Below, piece by piece: positions 42,739-52,648 of a stretch of 64,000 nucleotides of DNA (position 1 is its first letter; every line of letters starts with the position of its first letter). Under the pieces are notes generated by a model that was not told where the DNA came from, did no database searches, and saw only the letters and a program-made list of their open reading frames with translations. The position numbers and the translations under genes are program-made. The stretch is from positions 1,007,262 through 1,071,261 of the forward strand of contig NZ_CP016604.1 in assembly GCF_009684715.1 (NCBI RefSeq), in the 5' to 3' direction. Origin of the DNA: Otariodibacter oris (lineage in GTDB: Bacteria > Pseudomonadota > Gammaproteobacteria > Enterobacterales > Pasteurellaceae).

Positions 42739-44340
42739 ATGAGATTAGCGATAGAGTGTATTGAGCGTATCGGCGTTGCTCAAGATATTTTGAGTTTATT
42801 GGTCGAGAAGAAAGTTAATCTTGAAGGGATTGAATTACAAAGGTTAGAAGATAAAGGTATTGTTTATGTTAAAACAGAATCTGTAGATGAAGTATTACAG
42901 AGGCCATTATTAAATTCAATAAAAAAAATTGCTGGAATTAAGAAAGTTGAATTGATTAATTATTTGCCACAGGAACGTAAAAATCTTGAATTACAAGCGG
43001 TGCTTGAAGCATTACCTAATCCTGTATTATCTTTAGATTTAGCAGGCAATATTGAGTTTGCGAATCAGCAGGCCTACCAACTATTACTGCCATATTACAA
43101 AGCAACACTACCTAAGAAAAAACAAGATAAATGTGTCTCACTCGAAAATTTGGCATTGAATAATATTATCGTTAATCTGAATAAAACAAAATGGTATAGC
43201 ACTTTTCTTGAACAAGGTGTTCAGGCTCAGCGTAATACCATTCAGCCTATTTCTCATCCTATTCAATTTGATAATCAAGTCTGGCGGATTGATTTACTGC
43301 CGATCGAGTTATGGGAAACTGATAAAAATCATCCTTTAGGGTATGTTGTTTCGCTACAATCTCAGCAATCAATGCAATTAGATTTACGTCAATTCATGGC
43401 GAATCAAAATAGTGATTTTGATGCGATCATTGCTCAAAGCCAAAAAATGAAGAAAGTGGTAGAGCAGGCTAAAAAGTTTGCCATGCTAAATGCACCGCTG
43501 TTAATTCAAGGGGAAACTGGCACAGGAAAGGATGTTTTTGCTAAGGCATGCCATCAATTTAGCTTTAGGCGTGATCATAAATTTGTAGCAATTAATTGTT
43601 CGGGATTACCTGAAAATGAGGCTGAAAGTGAAATGTTTGGTTATCATCGTGCAGGTTCAGAGAGTATAGGCTTTTTTGAATATGCGAATGGGGGGACAGT
43701 TTTGCTTGATAATGTCTCTGATTTATCTTTAGATATGCAGGCTAAATTATTGCGGTTTTTGAATGATGGTGTTTTTCGCCGTGTAGGAGAAGATCGAGAA
43801 ATTCAGGTCGATGTACGGGTGATTTGTACTTCTCAAATTCCACTTCATCAATTGGTGGAAGAAGGGAAAGTTCGAGAAGATCTATATCATCGTTTAAATG
43901 TATTATCTTTGAATTTACCACCATTACGTGATAGAAAAGAAGATTTTGTCCCATTGGTTGCTTATTTTGTTACACAAATTAGTTTACAGTTGGGAATTGT
44001 TACCCCTGTTTATACAGATGAATTTATCCATCATTTACGGAATCACTATTGGGCAGGAAACCTTCGTGAGTTGTATAATGTGCTTTATCGAGCTTGTACT
44101 TTAAGTAATGGCTCATTGCGTATAGATGAATTGGTATTACCACAAGATGAATCTACATTTTTATCATTGGCGTCAACGGAGAATATGTCACTGGATGAAA
44201 TGGTAAGTCACTTTGAAGCTTCATTACTCCGCAAATTTTATGCAGAGTATCCAAGTACACGTAAATTGGCACAGAGATTGGGCGTATCACATACCGCTAT
44301 TGCGAATAAATTACGTCAATATGAGATCAATAAAGAATGA
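42739..44340 (+). CDS. tyrR: TyrR, aromatic amino acid regulator
   Basis: 533 residues with the full architecture: ACT domain (1-75), PAS domain (about 85-205), AAA+ domain with Walker A GETGTGKD (258-265), and a C-terminal HTH (STRKLAQRLGVSHTAIANKLRQY). As expected for TyrR it lacks the GAFTGA sigma-54 loop (GYHRAGSESIG in its place). The Walker B stretch reads VLLDN, with Asn325 where E. coli has the catalytic Glu. Haemophilus influenzae TyrR lacks the N-terminal domains, so this is the longer form. Its stop overlaps the sapA ATG. Confidence 0.95.
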   Translation: MRLAIECIERIGVAQDILSLLVEKKVNLEGIELQRLEDKGIVYVKTESVDEVLQRPLLNSIKKIAGIKKVELINYLPQERKNLELQAVLEALPNPVLSLDLAGNIEFANQQAYQLLLPYYKATLPKKKQDKCVSLENLALNNIIVNLNKTKWYSTFLEQGVQAQRNTIQPISHPIQFDNQVWRIDLLPIELWETDKNHPLGYVVSLQSQQSMQLDLRQFMANQNSDFDAIIAQSQKMKKVVEQAKKFAMLNAPLLIQGETGTGKDVFAKACHQFSFRRDHKFVAINCSGLPENEAESEMFGYHRAGSESIGFFEYANGGTVLLDNVSDLSLDMQAKLLRFLNDGVFRRVGEDREIQVDVRVICTSQIPLHQLVEEGKVREDLYHRLNVLSLNLPPLRDRKEDFVPLVAYFVTQISLQLGIVTPVYTDEFIHHLRNHYWAGNLRELYNVLYRACTLSNGSLRIDELVLPQDESTFLSLASTENMSLDEMVSHFEASLLRKFYAEYPSTRKLAQRLGVSHTAIANKLRQYEINKE

Positions 44341-46025
44341 AATTAGTTTATCAAGCGGTGAGTTTAGCAGTAAGTTTTGCAACATTAGGTTATGTACCCA
44401 ATACCGTTTTAGCAGCACCTCGGATCCCAGAACCATTATTGAATAGTAGTGCAATATATTGTACAGATACTTGGAACGGGTCTTTTAATCCTCAGCGTGC
44501 GGAAGTTGGCAGTAATGTCAATGTCGTTACAGAACATATTTACGACAAATTGATCGAGTTTGATCCTAATGAGAATCGACTTATTCCTTCCCTCGCAGAA
44601 CGATTTGAAGTGAGTGAAGATGGATTATTGATTACATTCCATTTACGTAAAGATGTTGAGTTTCAGCATACTAATTGGTTTACACCAACACGAAAAATGA
44701 ATGCTGAGGATGTAGTCTTTTCTTTAAATCGCATGATGAATAAGGAATTTGAGTTACCCGAATTAAGTGAGGAACAACAGGAAACGTTACGCCGTTATCA
44801 TATTAACCATGAAATTGCGGAGCGTACTTATTTTCCCTATTTTGAAAGTGTTAGATTGGAAGAGTCAATAAAAGCTGTTTCGATAATTGATGACAATACG
44901 GTACAAATTGAATTATGGCAGAAGAGTCCTACTATTCTAGAGCATCTATCGAGTCAGCATGCTGTTATTTTATCTAAAGAATACGCTCTGCAATTGAATG
45001 CTGATGATAATTTACAACAACTAGCTCGCTTACCTGTTGGGACTGGATCTTATCAATTAGAAAATTACGCTCAAAATGATTTTGCTCGATTAAAGGCTAA
45101 TTCTTATTATTGGAGAGAGCAGCCTGAAATTACTAATATGGTTGTTGACTTTGCTAGTTCAAGTACTGGTAGGATGGCTAAATTTTTGAATGGTGAGTGT
45201 GATATTCTCGCTTTTCCTGAGCCTAGCCAGATGCCTATTTTAAAAAAACAGAAAAGTCGTATCATTGAAAATGAAGGGGCAAATTTGGCTTTTTTAGCGT
45301 TTAATACTGAGCGAGAAACGATGAAAAATGCTCTGCTTCGAAGAAAGATAGCTGAATCAATTAATCGTAAAAGGCTGCTAAAAACGTTATTTTATGATAC
45401 AGCTAAAATTGCAGACAGTGTGTTGCCTTATGCTATTTCTCATCAAATAAATAGTAAGAGTTATCCTTATCAGCCTGAACCGATCAGTAAAAAATTACGT
45501 AAAAGTGACCGCTTTAGTTTATGGGTAGTTGATGAAAAGAAAGTTTACAATTCTCATCCAGTGAAAATGGCGGAACTTATTCGTTCCGATTTGGCAAAGG
45601 TTGGAATTAGGTTAAATATTAGAAAAGTGAGTCGTGCTTATTTAGTACAACAAATTGCAAATAATACCGCGGATTACGATTTAATTCTTGATGGGTGGTT
45701 AGCGAATAATTTTCAGGCAGATGACTTCTTTAGACCAATTTTAAGTTGCCAATCAGTCAATTCTATTACGAATTTATCTAATTGGTGTAGTCCAGCGTTT
45801 GATGCTTTACTTGATTCAGCAAAATCTTTACCCGATGGCGATGCTAAAAATGGATTGTATGAATTTGCACAAGATCTACTCGAAAAAGAAATGCCTGTAT
45901 TGCCGTTAGTGAGTGTAGATAGGATTGTTGTAACAACGGATAAAATTGACAACCTTTCGATTAGTCGATTTGGACATGTAAATTTAGCTAAGTTGAAATT
46001 AAAATATAATGTGGGGAATGAATAA
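44337..46025 (+). CDS. sapA: Sap peptide ABC transporter, binding protein SapA
   Basis: 562 residues, exported (signal peptide ending VLA, then APRIPEPL). Type II peptide-binding fold of the DppA/OppA class: WNGSFNPQRAEVGSNVNVVTEHIYDKLIEFD near residue 45, GTGSYQLENY near 237 and a C-terminal lobe. SapA binds antimicrobial peptides (and haem in Haemophilus) for uptake and destruction. ATGA overlap with tyrR places it in a tyrR-led operon. Confidence 0.93.
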   Translation: MKLVYQAVSLAVSFATLGYVPNTVLAAPRIPEPLLNSSAIYCTDTWNGSFNPQRAEVGSNVNVVTEHIYDKLIEFDPNENRLIPSLAERFEVSEDGLLITFHLRKDVEFQHTNWFTPTRKMNAEDVVFSLNRMMNKEFELPELSEEQQETLRRYHINHEIAERTYFPYFESVRLEESIKAVSIIDDNTVQIELWQKSPTILEHLSSQHAVILSKEYALQLNADDNLQQLARLPVGTGSYQLENYAQNDFARLKANSYYWREQPEITNMVVDFASSSTGRMAKFLNGECDILAFPEPSQMPILKKQKSRIIENEGANLAFLAFNTERETMKNALLRRKIAESINRKRLLKTLFYDTAKIADSVLPYAISHQINSKSYPYQPEPISKKLRKSDRFSLWVVDEKKVYNSHPVKMAELIRSDLAKVGIRLNIRKVSRAYLVQQIANNTADYDLILDGWLANNFQADDFFRPILSCQSVNSITNLSNWCSPAFDALLDSAKSLPDGDAKNGLYEFAQDLLEKEMPVLPLVSVDRIVVTTDKIDNLSISRFGHVNLAKLKLKYNVGNE

Positions 46026-46984
46026 TGTTACTTGCTGCATTAAGAAAGTTATTTCTCACATTTATTACGTTAGTCATTCTTTCTATCATTAGTTACAACA
46101 TCTTATTAAGAGATCCCTTGAATAATTTGTTTGAGAGTGATTTTTCCACTTATATCGATTATGTTACCAATTTATTACAGGGGGACTGGGGGATTAGTCA
46201 GACGACTGGGGAACCTTTAGTTAAGCAAATATTAGATGTCTTCCCTGCGACAATTTCCTTATGTATTGCCGTTTTAATTCTATCTTTAATTGTTGGTGTA
46301 CCTTTGGGTTTTCTATCAGCGACATTATATAAAAATCCTGTAGGTAAAATTCTTTCAACAGTAGCTTCCTTAAGTTTGGCTTTACCTGTATTTTGGTTCG
46401 CAATCTTAATGCTTTCATATGCTTCGTTGAATCAATGGGAGATCTCCGCTATAGGTGAGATTCATCCTATATACTATGTTGAAGCAATTACTGGGGTGAC
46501 TTTTATTGATATTTTACTGGCAGAATCGCCTTATAAATTAAAAATGATGCAAAGTGCATTACAGCATTTAGCCTTACCAACCATCGTTTTAGCCGTGCCA
46601 GCAACATTGGAAATGATTAGAATTATTGAACAAAGAACCTTGTATATATTGCAACAAAATTATATCAAAATAGCGCAAGCTAGAGGGTGGTCATCATTCA
46701 AAATTTGGAAAAATCATATTCTCAGAAATACGCTTTTACCTCTTCTTCCAACGATTATTCGCAATATTACCTTAACTTTTGCTTTTGCGATGTTAATTGA
46801 AAATGTGATTAGTTGGGGAGGAATAGGGCGTTGGATGATCAATGCGCTTATGATTCAAGATTATCATGCTATTTCTGTTGGTGTCATTACTATTGGGATA
46901 TTTGTGTTGCTTGTCGATTTACTTGCAAGTATCGTCGCAACCTTATTAGACCCTTCACAGAAGAAGGATTGGTATGTTAAATAA
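46025..46984 (+). CDS. sapB: Sap transporter permease SapB
   Basis: 319 residues, about six membrane helices and an EAA-type loop (QNYIKIAQARGWSSFKIWKNHILRN). DppB-class permease. ATG overlaps the sapA stop by one base. Confidence 0.93.
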   Translation: MLLAALRKLFLTFITLVILSIISYNILLRDPLNNLFESDFSTYIDYVTNLLQGDWGISQTTGEPLVKQILDVFPATISLCIAVLILSLIVGVPLGFLSATLYKNPVGKILSTVASLSLALPVFWFAILMLSYASLNQWEISAIGEIHPIYYVEAITGVTFIDILLAESPYKLKMMQSALQHLALPTIVLAVPATLEMIRIIEQRTLYILQQNYIKIAQARGWSSFKIWKNHILRNTLLPLLPTIIRNITLTFAFAMLIENVISWGGIGRWMINALMIQDYHAISVGVITIGIFVLLVDLLASIVATLLDPSQKKDWYVK

Positions 46985-47861
46985 AGATCCTGAACAATTT
47001 AGAGAAACAGAACATGTTAATCAATTCTTTAGGTTATTACGTAAAGATGCATTAGCATTAACGAGTGTCTATTTTTTTGTATTATTGCTGGTCTTAATCT
47101 TACTTGGGCATCTGATTGCTCCTTATGATACAAATAAAGAATTTATTGGCTTAGAATTGTTACCACCTTCCTGGAATAATGGTGGTGAGATTGCTCATTT
47201 TATGGGAACAGATGATCTTGGTAGAGATATCTTTAGCCGTATTCTACATGGTTTTTATTATACAGCTGGTTCAGCATTATTAATTACGCTCTCTGTTGGT
47301 GTATTAGGGGGCATTATTGGCGTATTTGCAGTAACAAAGAAAAGTCGATCTGTTTTTCTACTTAGTCATTTATTTGATACATTTTTGGTTACACCTATTT
47401 TGCTGATCGCCATTATTATTGCGACATTGTTAGAGCCTAGTTTAACTAATGCATGCTTGGCTATTTTTCTTGCCATGTTACCTCATTTTATTCATAAGCT
47501 TTACCAAACCTCACAACATGAATTAGAGCGGGAATACGTGGTGACATTAAGGCTAGATGGGGCGAAACGTTGGGATCTTATCAAAGATGTTATTTTCCCG
47601 AACTTAACCGTTACTGTAATCAAAGAGTTATCCCATATTTTTGTTATTGCTACATTGGATATTAGTGCACTGAGCTTTATCTCTTTAGGTGCTAAAAGTC
47701 CTACACCAGAGTGGGGAGCAATGATAAGAGACTCTTTTGAACTTATTTATATTGCACCATGGGCGGTTATTTTACCTGGTTTAGCAATTACCTTTGTTAT
47801 ATTTATCGTTACCATGTTAGGTAATGGCCTTGTTCGTGTATTAAAAAAATATCGGTATTAA
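46974..47861 (+). CDS. sapC: Sap transporter permease SapC
   Basis: 295 residues, DppC-class permease with N-terminal cytoplasmic segment, GTDDLGRDIFSRILHG near residue 80 and the EAA loop REYVVTLRLDGAKRWDLIKDVIFPN. It overlaps the end of sapB by 11 bases. Forms the channel with SapB. Confidence 0.94.
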   Translation: MLNKDPEQFRETEHVNQFFRLLRKDALALTSVYFFVLLLVLILLGHLIAPYDTNKEFIGLELLPPSWNNGGEIAHFMGTDDLGRDIFSRILHGFYYTAGSALLITLSVGVLGGIIGVFAVTKKSRSVFLLSHLFDTFLVTPILLIAIIIATLLEPSLTNACLAIFLAMLPHFIHKLYQTSQHELEREYVVTLRLDGAKRWDLIKDVIFPNLTVTVIKELSHIFVIATLDISALSFISLGAKSPTPEWGAMIRDSFELIYIAPWAVILPGLAITFVIFIVTMLGNGLVRVLKKYRY

Positions 47862-47866
47862 TTGTT

Positions 47867-48904
47867 ATGGCATTATTAGATATTCGTCACTTAAGTATTG
47901 AAATTGATACGCCTAAAGGGCGTGTTAAGATGATTGATAATGTCAATCTAACGCTTGATGAGGGTGAAATTTGTGGGTTGATTGGTGAATCTGGTTCAGG
48001 AAAGAGTCTGATTGCTAAAGTTATTTGTGGTTTGGTTAAGGAAGAGTGGATTGTTACGGCTGATCGTTTTCGCTTTAAAGAGATCGAATTATTAAAATTA
48101 TCGCCTTCACAGAGAAGAAAAAAAATTGGTGATGATATTTCAATGATTTTTCAAGATCCTCTTTCATCCCTTGATCCAAGTAGAACCATAGGTAAGCAAC
48201 TTATTCAGACTATTCGCTTTAAAGGAAAATGGTGGAAATGGTTTGGCTGGAAAAAGAAAAAAGCCATTGAACTTTTACATCGAGTAGGGATTAAAGATCA
48301 TAAAGATATCATGAAGAGTTACCCTTGTGATTTAACTGAGGGTGAAGCACAAAAAGTGATTATTGCCATGGCGGTAGCTAATCAACCTCGTTTATTAGTA
48401 GCAGATGAACCGACAAACACAATGGAAGCCACGACACAATTACAGATTTATCGTCTACTTTCCAGTATGAATAAAAACTTGGGGACTTCAATTATTTTGG
48501 CAAGTAATGATATTTTAAGTATTCAAAAGTGGGTTGATTCTTATAATATATTGTATTGTGGGCAAACAGTAGAGATTGCAGATAAAGAAACAATTTTAGA
48601 GACTCCATTTCATCCTTATACATCAGTGTTGCTACATAGTGTGCCTGATTTTTCTCAACCTTATCCTTTTAAAAGTAAGTTAAATACCTTAAAAGGCACA
48701 ATTCCGATGCTACAAGATATGCCCATTGGTTGTAGACTTGGTCCAAGATGTCCATTTGCTCAAAGAAAATGTATTACTAAGCCACCGTTACGAAAATTCA
48801 AACAACATGAATTTGCGTGCCACTATCCAATCAATTTTAGAGAGCAAAATTTTCTTAAAAAATCCGATTTTGCTCCGGTAATAGTACAAGATATATCTGA
48901 GTAA
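47867..48904 (+). CDS. sapD: Sap transporter ATPase SapD
   Basis: 345 residues. Walker A GESGSGKS (40-47), Q-loop MIFQDPLSSLDPSR, signature LTEGEAQK (156-163; the LTEGE form is normal for SapD), Walker B LLVADEPT, and the C-terminal oligopeptide-transporter cysteine motif (CRLGPRCPFAQRKC). At the H-loop the sequence is ASND with Asn214 in place of the near-invariant His (SHD in E. coli). SapD normally pairs with SapF, which is missing downstream. Also implicated in TrkH potassium uptake in enterics. Confidence 0.92.
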   Translation: MALLDIRHLSIEIDTPKGRVKMIDNVNLTLDEGEICGLIGESGSGKSLIAKVICGLVKEEWIVTADRFRFKEIELLKLSPSQRRKKIGDDISMIFQDPLSSLDPSRTIGKQLIQTIRFKGKWWKWFGWKKKKAIELLHRVGIKDHKDIMKSYPCDLTEGEAQKVIIAMAVANQPRLLVADEPTNTMEATTQLQIYRLLSSMNKNLGTSIILASNDILSIQKWVDSYNILYCGQTVEIADKETILETPFHPYTSVLLHSVPDFSQPYPFKSKLNTLKGTIPMLQDMPIGCRLGPRCPFAQRKCITKPPLRKFKQHEFACHYPINFREQNFLKKSDFAPVIVQDISE

Positions 48905-48923
48905 TATGATTTATTATAACTTG

Positions 48924-49814
48924 TTATAAATAAGCACGTTGTTCATCCATTAATTTTGATAAAAATTCAATAGCAACTTTTACCTTTGGAGACAAATAAC
49001 GTCTATGAGGGTAAAGTAGGCTGATATCAAGCTTTTCTTGTTTGAGATGAGGTAATATTGAAATGAGTTCTCCAGTCATCAATTCATCTTTAACAAGGAA
49101 TTTAGGTATATTAATGATACCTAGATTGGATTTAGCCATTTTCACTAAAGAATGTCCATTATTGCTATGGATTATTCCGTCCAATTTACATTTTACATTT
49201 GTACCATTTTCATTAAATTGCCAGAAATTTTGCTCTCCGTACATCAGGCATTGGTGCTCTTCTAATTCGTCTGTTGATGTTGGTGTACCATAAGTTTCTA
49301 AATAAGTAGGAGATGCTACGATGACATGTTCTGCTTGCGCAATTCGTTTAGCTACAAGGGAACTATCTTCAAGTTTTCCAATTCTTAAAACAAGATCGTA
49401 GCCTTCAGCGATCACATCAACTCGACGATCAGTAAATTCAATATCCAATTTAATATTAGGGTAAGTTTCTACAAAACTGCCTAAGTTAGGCGCAATAAAG
49501 CGAGAACTGAAATCCATTGGTACAGAAATTCTTAATGTACCATGTAGACTTGATGCTGTATCAGATATGCAAGATTCTGCATCTCTTAACTCTGTTAATA
49601 TGGGTTGACAACGTTGGTAAAATAACAAGCCAGCCTCGGTTGGTGTTATTTTTCGAGTAGTACGTTGTAATAATCTTACATTTAAATGCTCTTCAAGCTG
49701 TGCAACTAATTTACTTGCCATCGCAAGTGATATCTTTTCCTGTTGTGCAGCTTGAGTAAAACTCTGTGTTTCAATTACTCGACAAAATAGGTTAATTGCA
49801 TTGAGTTTATCCAT
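48924..49814 (-). CDS. LysR-family regulator, CrgA/AaeR-like
   Basis: 296 residues: N-terminal winged HTH (FCRVIETQSFTQAAQQEKISLAMASKLVAQLEEHLNVRLLQRTTR) and a periplasmic-binding-like effector domain (RISVPMDFSSRFIAPNLGSFVETYPNIKLDIEFTDRRVDVIAEGYDLVLRIG). The pattern is the CrgA/DsdC-neighbour subgroup. It is divergent from topA and convergent with the sap operon. Its target is unknown; it stands where sapF would be expected. Confidence 0.88.
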   Translation of the reverse strand: MDKLNAINLFCRVIETQSFTQAAQQEKISLAMASKLVAQLEEHLNVRLLQRTTRKITPTEAGLLFYQRCQPILTELRDAESCISDTASSLHGTLRISVPMDFSSRFIAPNLGSFVETYPNIKLDIEFTDRRVDVIAEGYDLVLRIGKLEDSSLVAKRIAQAEHVIVASPTYLETYGTPTSTDELEEHQCLMYGEQNFWQFNENGTNVKCKLDGIIHSNNGHSLVKMAKSNLGIINIPKFLVKDELMTGELISILPHLKQEKLDISLLYPHRRYLSPKVKVAIEFLSKLMDEQRAYL

Positions 49815-49952
49815 TTTACATCCTTTATATTGTTTTTTTTAGAAAGCCTTGCTACTGTATATATATTCTATTTTAAAATTGATTAAATATAAACTATAAA
49901 GAAACAATTTATTAGATCATTATCTTATTGTTTCTTTATTTTAGGTGGATAA

Positions 49953-52559
49953 ATGGGCAAATCATTAGTTATAGTTGAGTCACCAGCCAAAGCAAAAACA
50001 ATAAATAAATATTTAGGTACTGATTTTGTTGTTAAATCCAGTGTAGGGCATATTAGAGATTTACCAACCAGTGGAGGAGATAAATCAGAAAAAGCTAAAT
50101 CTATCTCAACTAAAGGAATGAGTACGGAACAGAAAGCAAAAATTAAATCTGAAAAAGAAAGAACAGCCTTGGTTAAGAGAATGGGGATTGATCCTTATCA
50201 TGATTGGAAAGCGAATTATCAAATTTTACCAGGAAAAGAAAAGGTTGTTTCTGAACTTAAGTCATTAGCTAAAAAAGCGGATCATATCTATCTCGCAACC
50301 GATTTGGATAGAGAAGGGGAAGCAATCGCATGGCATTTAAAAGAAGTGATTGGCGGAGATGATGAACGTTTTAGCCGAGTGGTGTTTAACGAAATCACTA
50401 AAAATGCAATAAAACAAGCATTTGAAAAACCAGAACAACTTAATTTAGATCGTGTTAATGCACAACAAACTCGTCGATTTTTAGATCGTGTTGTAGGCTT
50501 TATGGTGTCTCCGTTGCTTTGGAAAAAAGTAGCAAGAGGATTATCAGCAGGGCGAGTCCAATCTGTTGCGGTAAAATTACTCGTTGAACGCGAAAGAGAG
50601 ATTAAAGCGTTTAAACCTGAAGAGTTTTGGGAAGTGATGACTAAAGTCACTGCTCAATCGGGAGCATTATCCCTTGATTTAACGCATTTCAAAGGGAAAA
50701 AATTCACAGCGAAGAACCAAGAGCAAGCAATACAAGCGGTCACTTCGTTACAAAATTCTGCATTTATTGTCAGCGATATTGAGAAAAAACCAACATCATC
50801 AAAAGCGAAGCCCCCCTTTATTACTTCGACATTACAACAAACAGCAAGTACTCGACTAGGTTTTAGTGTTAAAAAGACAATGATGCTCGCTCAACGCTTA
50901 TATGAGGCGGGTTATATCACTTATATGCGTACTGACTCAACCAATCTTAGCCAAGATGCGTTAGTCATGGCGAGAGGTTATATCGAAAAAGAATTTGGTA
51001 ATCAGTATTTGCCTGCCAAACCTAATTTCTATTCAAGCAAAGAAAAAGCTCAAGAAGCCCACGAAGCGATTCGTCCATCAGATATTCTGGTTAAACAATC
51101 TGATTTAAAAGGAATGGAAAAAGATGCCGAACGTTTATATGACCTTATTTGGCGTCAATTCTTAGCTTGTCAAATGCCACCTGCTGAATACGATTCAACA
51201 AGCTTAACGGTAACTGCAGGCGATTACTCGTTAAAAACAAAGGGTAGAGTATTACGTTTTGATGGTTGGACAAAAGTATTACCAATACAAAGTAAAAGTG
51301 CTGAGGATCAAGAATTACCTGAAGTGAGTTTAAATGAAACATTATCATTGAATGAAGTGATTCCAAGTCAGCATTTTACAAAACCACCTGCTCGTTATTC
51401 CGAAGCTGCTCTTGTTAAAGAGTTGGAAAAACGAGGAATTGGTCGTCCTTCAACTTATGCAGCTATCATTTCAACCATTCAAGATAGAGGCTATGTTCGC
51501 GTTGAAAATCGTCGTTTCTATGCGGAAAAAATGGGAGAGATCGTCACAGATCGTTTAAACGAATCCTTCCGTGAGTTGATGAACTATGATTTCACTGCCA
51601 ATATGGAAGATACGCTGGATAAAATTGCATCGGGTAGTACAAATTGGAAAGATGAATTAGATAGCTTCTTTAATGATTTTTCGGAGAAATTGACTACCGC
51701 CGAACTAGATGAACTTGAAGGTGGAATGCGTCCGAATAATCTTGTTGAGACAGATATTCTTTGCCCAACTTGTGGACGAAAAATGGCTATCCGTACAGCG
51801 AGTACTGGTGTATTTCTTGGGTGTACAGGCTATGCATTGCCACCTAAAGAACGTTGTAAAACAACGATTAATTTAATTCCAGAATCTGAGTTATTGAATG
51901 TTTTGGATGAAAATTCAGAAACGAATGCATTATTACATCGTAAACGTTGCCCTAAATGTAATACGGCAATGGATAGTTATTTAATTGACCCAGAAAGAAA
52001 AATTCATATCTGCGGAAATAACCCAAATTGTGATGGTTATCTGATAGAAGAAGGTTCATTTAAAATTAAAGGCTATGATGGGCCTGTGGTCGAATGCGAT
52101 AAATGTGGTGCAGATATGCATCTTAAATTGGGGCGCTTCGGAAAATATATGGCTTGTACGAATTGTGATAATACTAGGAAAATACTTAAAAATGGTGAAG
52201 TTGCACCACCAAGAGAAGAGCCAGTTCCGTTCCCTGAATTAAAAACGGAAAAATCCGATGCGTATTTTGTGTTACGTGATGGTGCGAGTGGAGTATTTAT
52301 GTCTGCTCATAATTTCCCTAAATCACGCGAAAGTAGAGCAGCAAAAGTAGTAGAGTTAGCGCAATATCGTGACCGACTACCTGAAAAACTGCAATATTTA
52401 GCCGATGCACCGATAAAAGATCCTGAAGGAAATGAAGCAATTATTCGTTTCAGTCGTAAAGAAAAACGACAATATGTCACTTCCGAAAAAAATGGCAAAG
52501 CGACAAAATGGATAGTGGATTATATCGATGGAAAATGGATAGAAAGAAATAGATCTTAA
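49953..52559 (+). CDS. topA: DNA topoisomerase I
   Basis: 868 residues. [19 protein letters not shown] and [12 protein letters not shown], active-site Tyr in [12 protein letters not shown] (near residue 328), and three C-terminal zinc ribbons beginning at [16 protein letters not shown] and CDKCGADM, followed by a basic tail. It relaxes negative supercoils and removes R-loops, opposing gyrase. Monocistronic, terminator follows. Confidence 0.98.
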   Translation: MGKSLVIVESPAKAKTINKYLGTDFVVKSSVGHIRDLPTSGGDKSEKAKSISTKGMSTEQKAKIKSEKERTALVKRMGIDPYHDWKANYQILPGKEKVVSELKSLAKKADHIYLATDLDREGEAIAWHLKEVIGGDDERFSRVVFNEITKNAIKQAFEKPEQLNLDRVNAQQTRRFLDRVVGFMVSPLLWKKVARGLSAGRVQSVAVKLLVEREREIKAFKPEEFWEVMTKVTAQSGALSLDLTHFKGKKFTAKNQEQAIQAVTSLQNSAFIVSDIEKKPTSSKAKPPFITSTLQQTASTRLGFSVKKTMMLAQRLYEAGYITYMRTDSTNLSQDALVMARGYIEKEFGNQYLPAKPNFYSSKEKAQEAHEAIRPSDILVKQSDLKGMEKDAERLYDLIWRQFLACQMPPAEYDSTSLTVTAGDYSLKTKGRVLRFDGWTKVLPIQSKSAEDQELPEVSLNETLSLNEVIPSQHFTKPPARYSEAALVKELEKRGIGRPSTYAAIISTIQDRGYVRVENRRFYAEKMGEIVTDRLNESFRELMNYDFTANMEDTLDKIASGSTNWKDELDSFFNDFSEKLTTAELDELEGGMRPNNLVETDILCPTCGRKMAIRTASTGVFLGCTGYALPPKERCKTTINLIPESELLNVLDENSETNALLHRKRCPKCNTAMDSYLIDPERKIHICGNNPNCDGYLIEEGSFKIKGYDGPVVECDKCGADMHLKLGRFGKYMACTNCDNTRKILKNGEVAPPREEPVPFPELKTEKSDAYFVLRDGASGVFMSAHNFPKSRESRAAKVVELAQYRDRLPEKLQYLADAPIKDPEGNEAIIRFSRKEKRQYVTSEKNGKATKWIVDYIDGKWIERNRS

Positions 52560-52565
52560 TCAAAG

Positions 52566-52604
52566 AAAAGGCAATAAATATTTGTTTTATTCATTGCTTT
52601 TTGT
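52566..52604 (+). terminator. terminator of topA
   Basis: AAAAGGCAATAAAT / ATTCATTGCTTTTT imperfect stem with T-run. Confidence 0.7.
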
Positions 52605-52648
52605 ACAATCGCGTTGCAATTATGCATCACTTTTACTGGGAGTAAACC

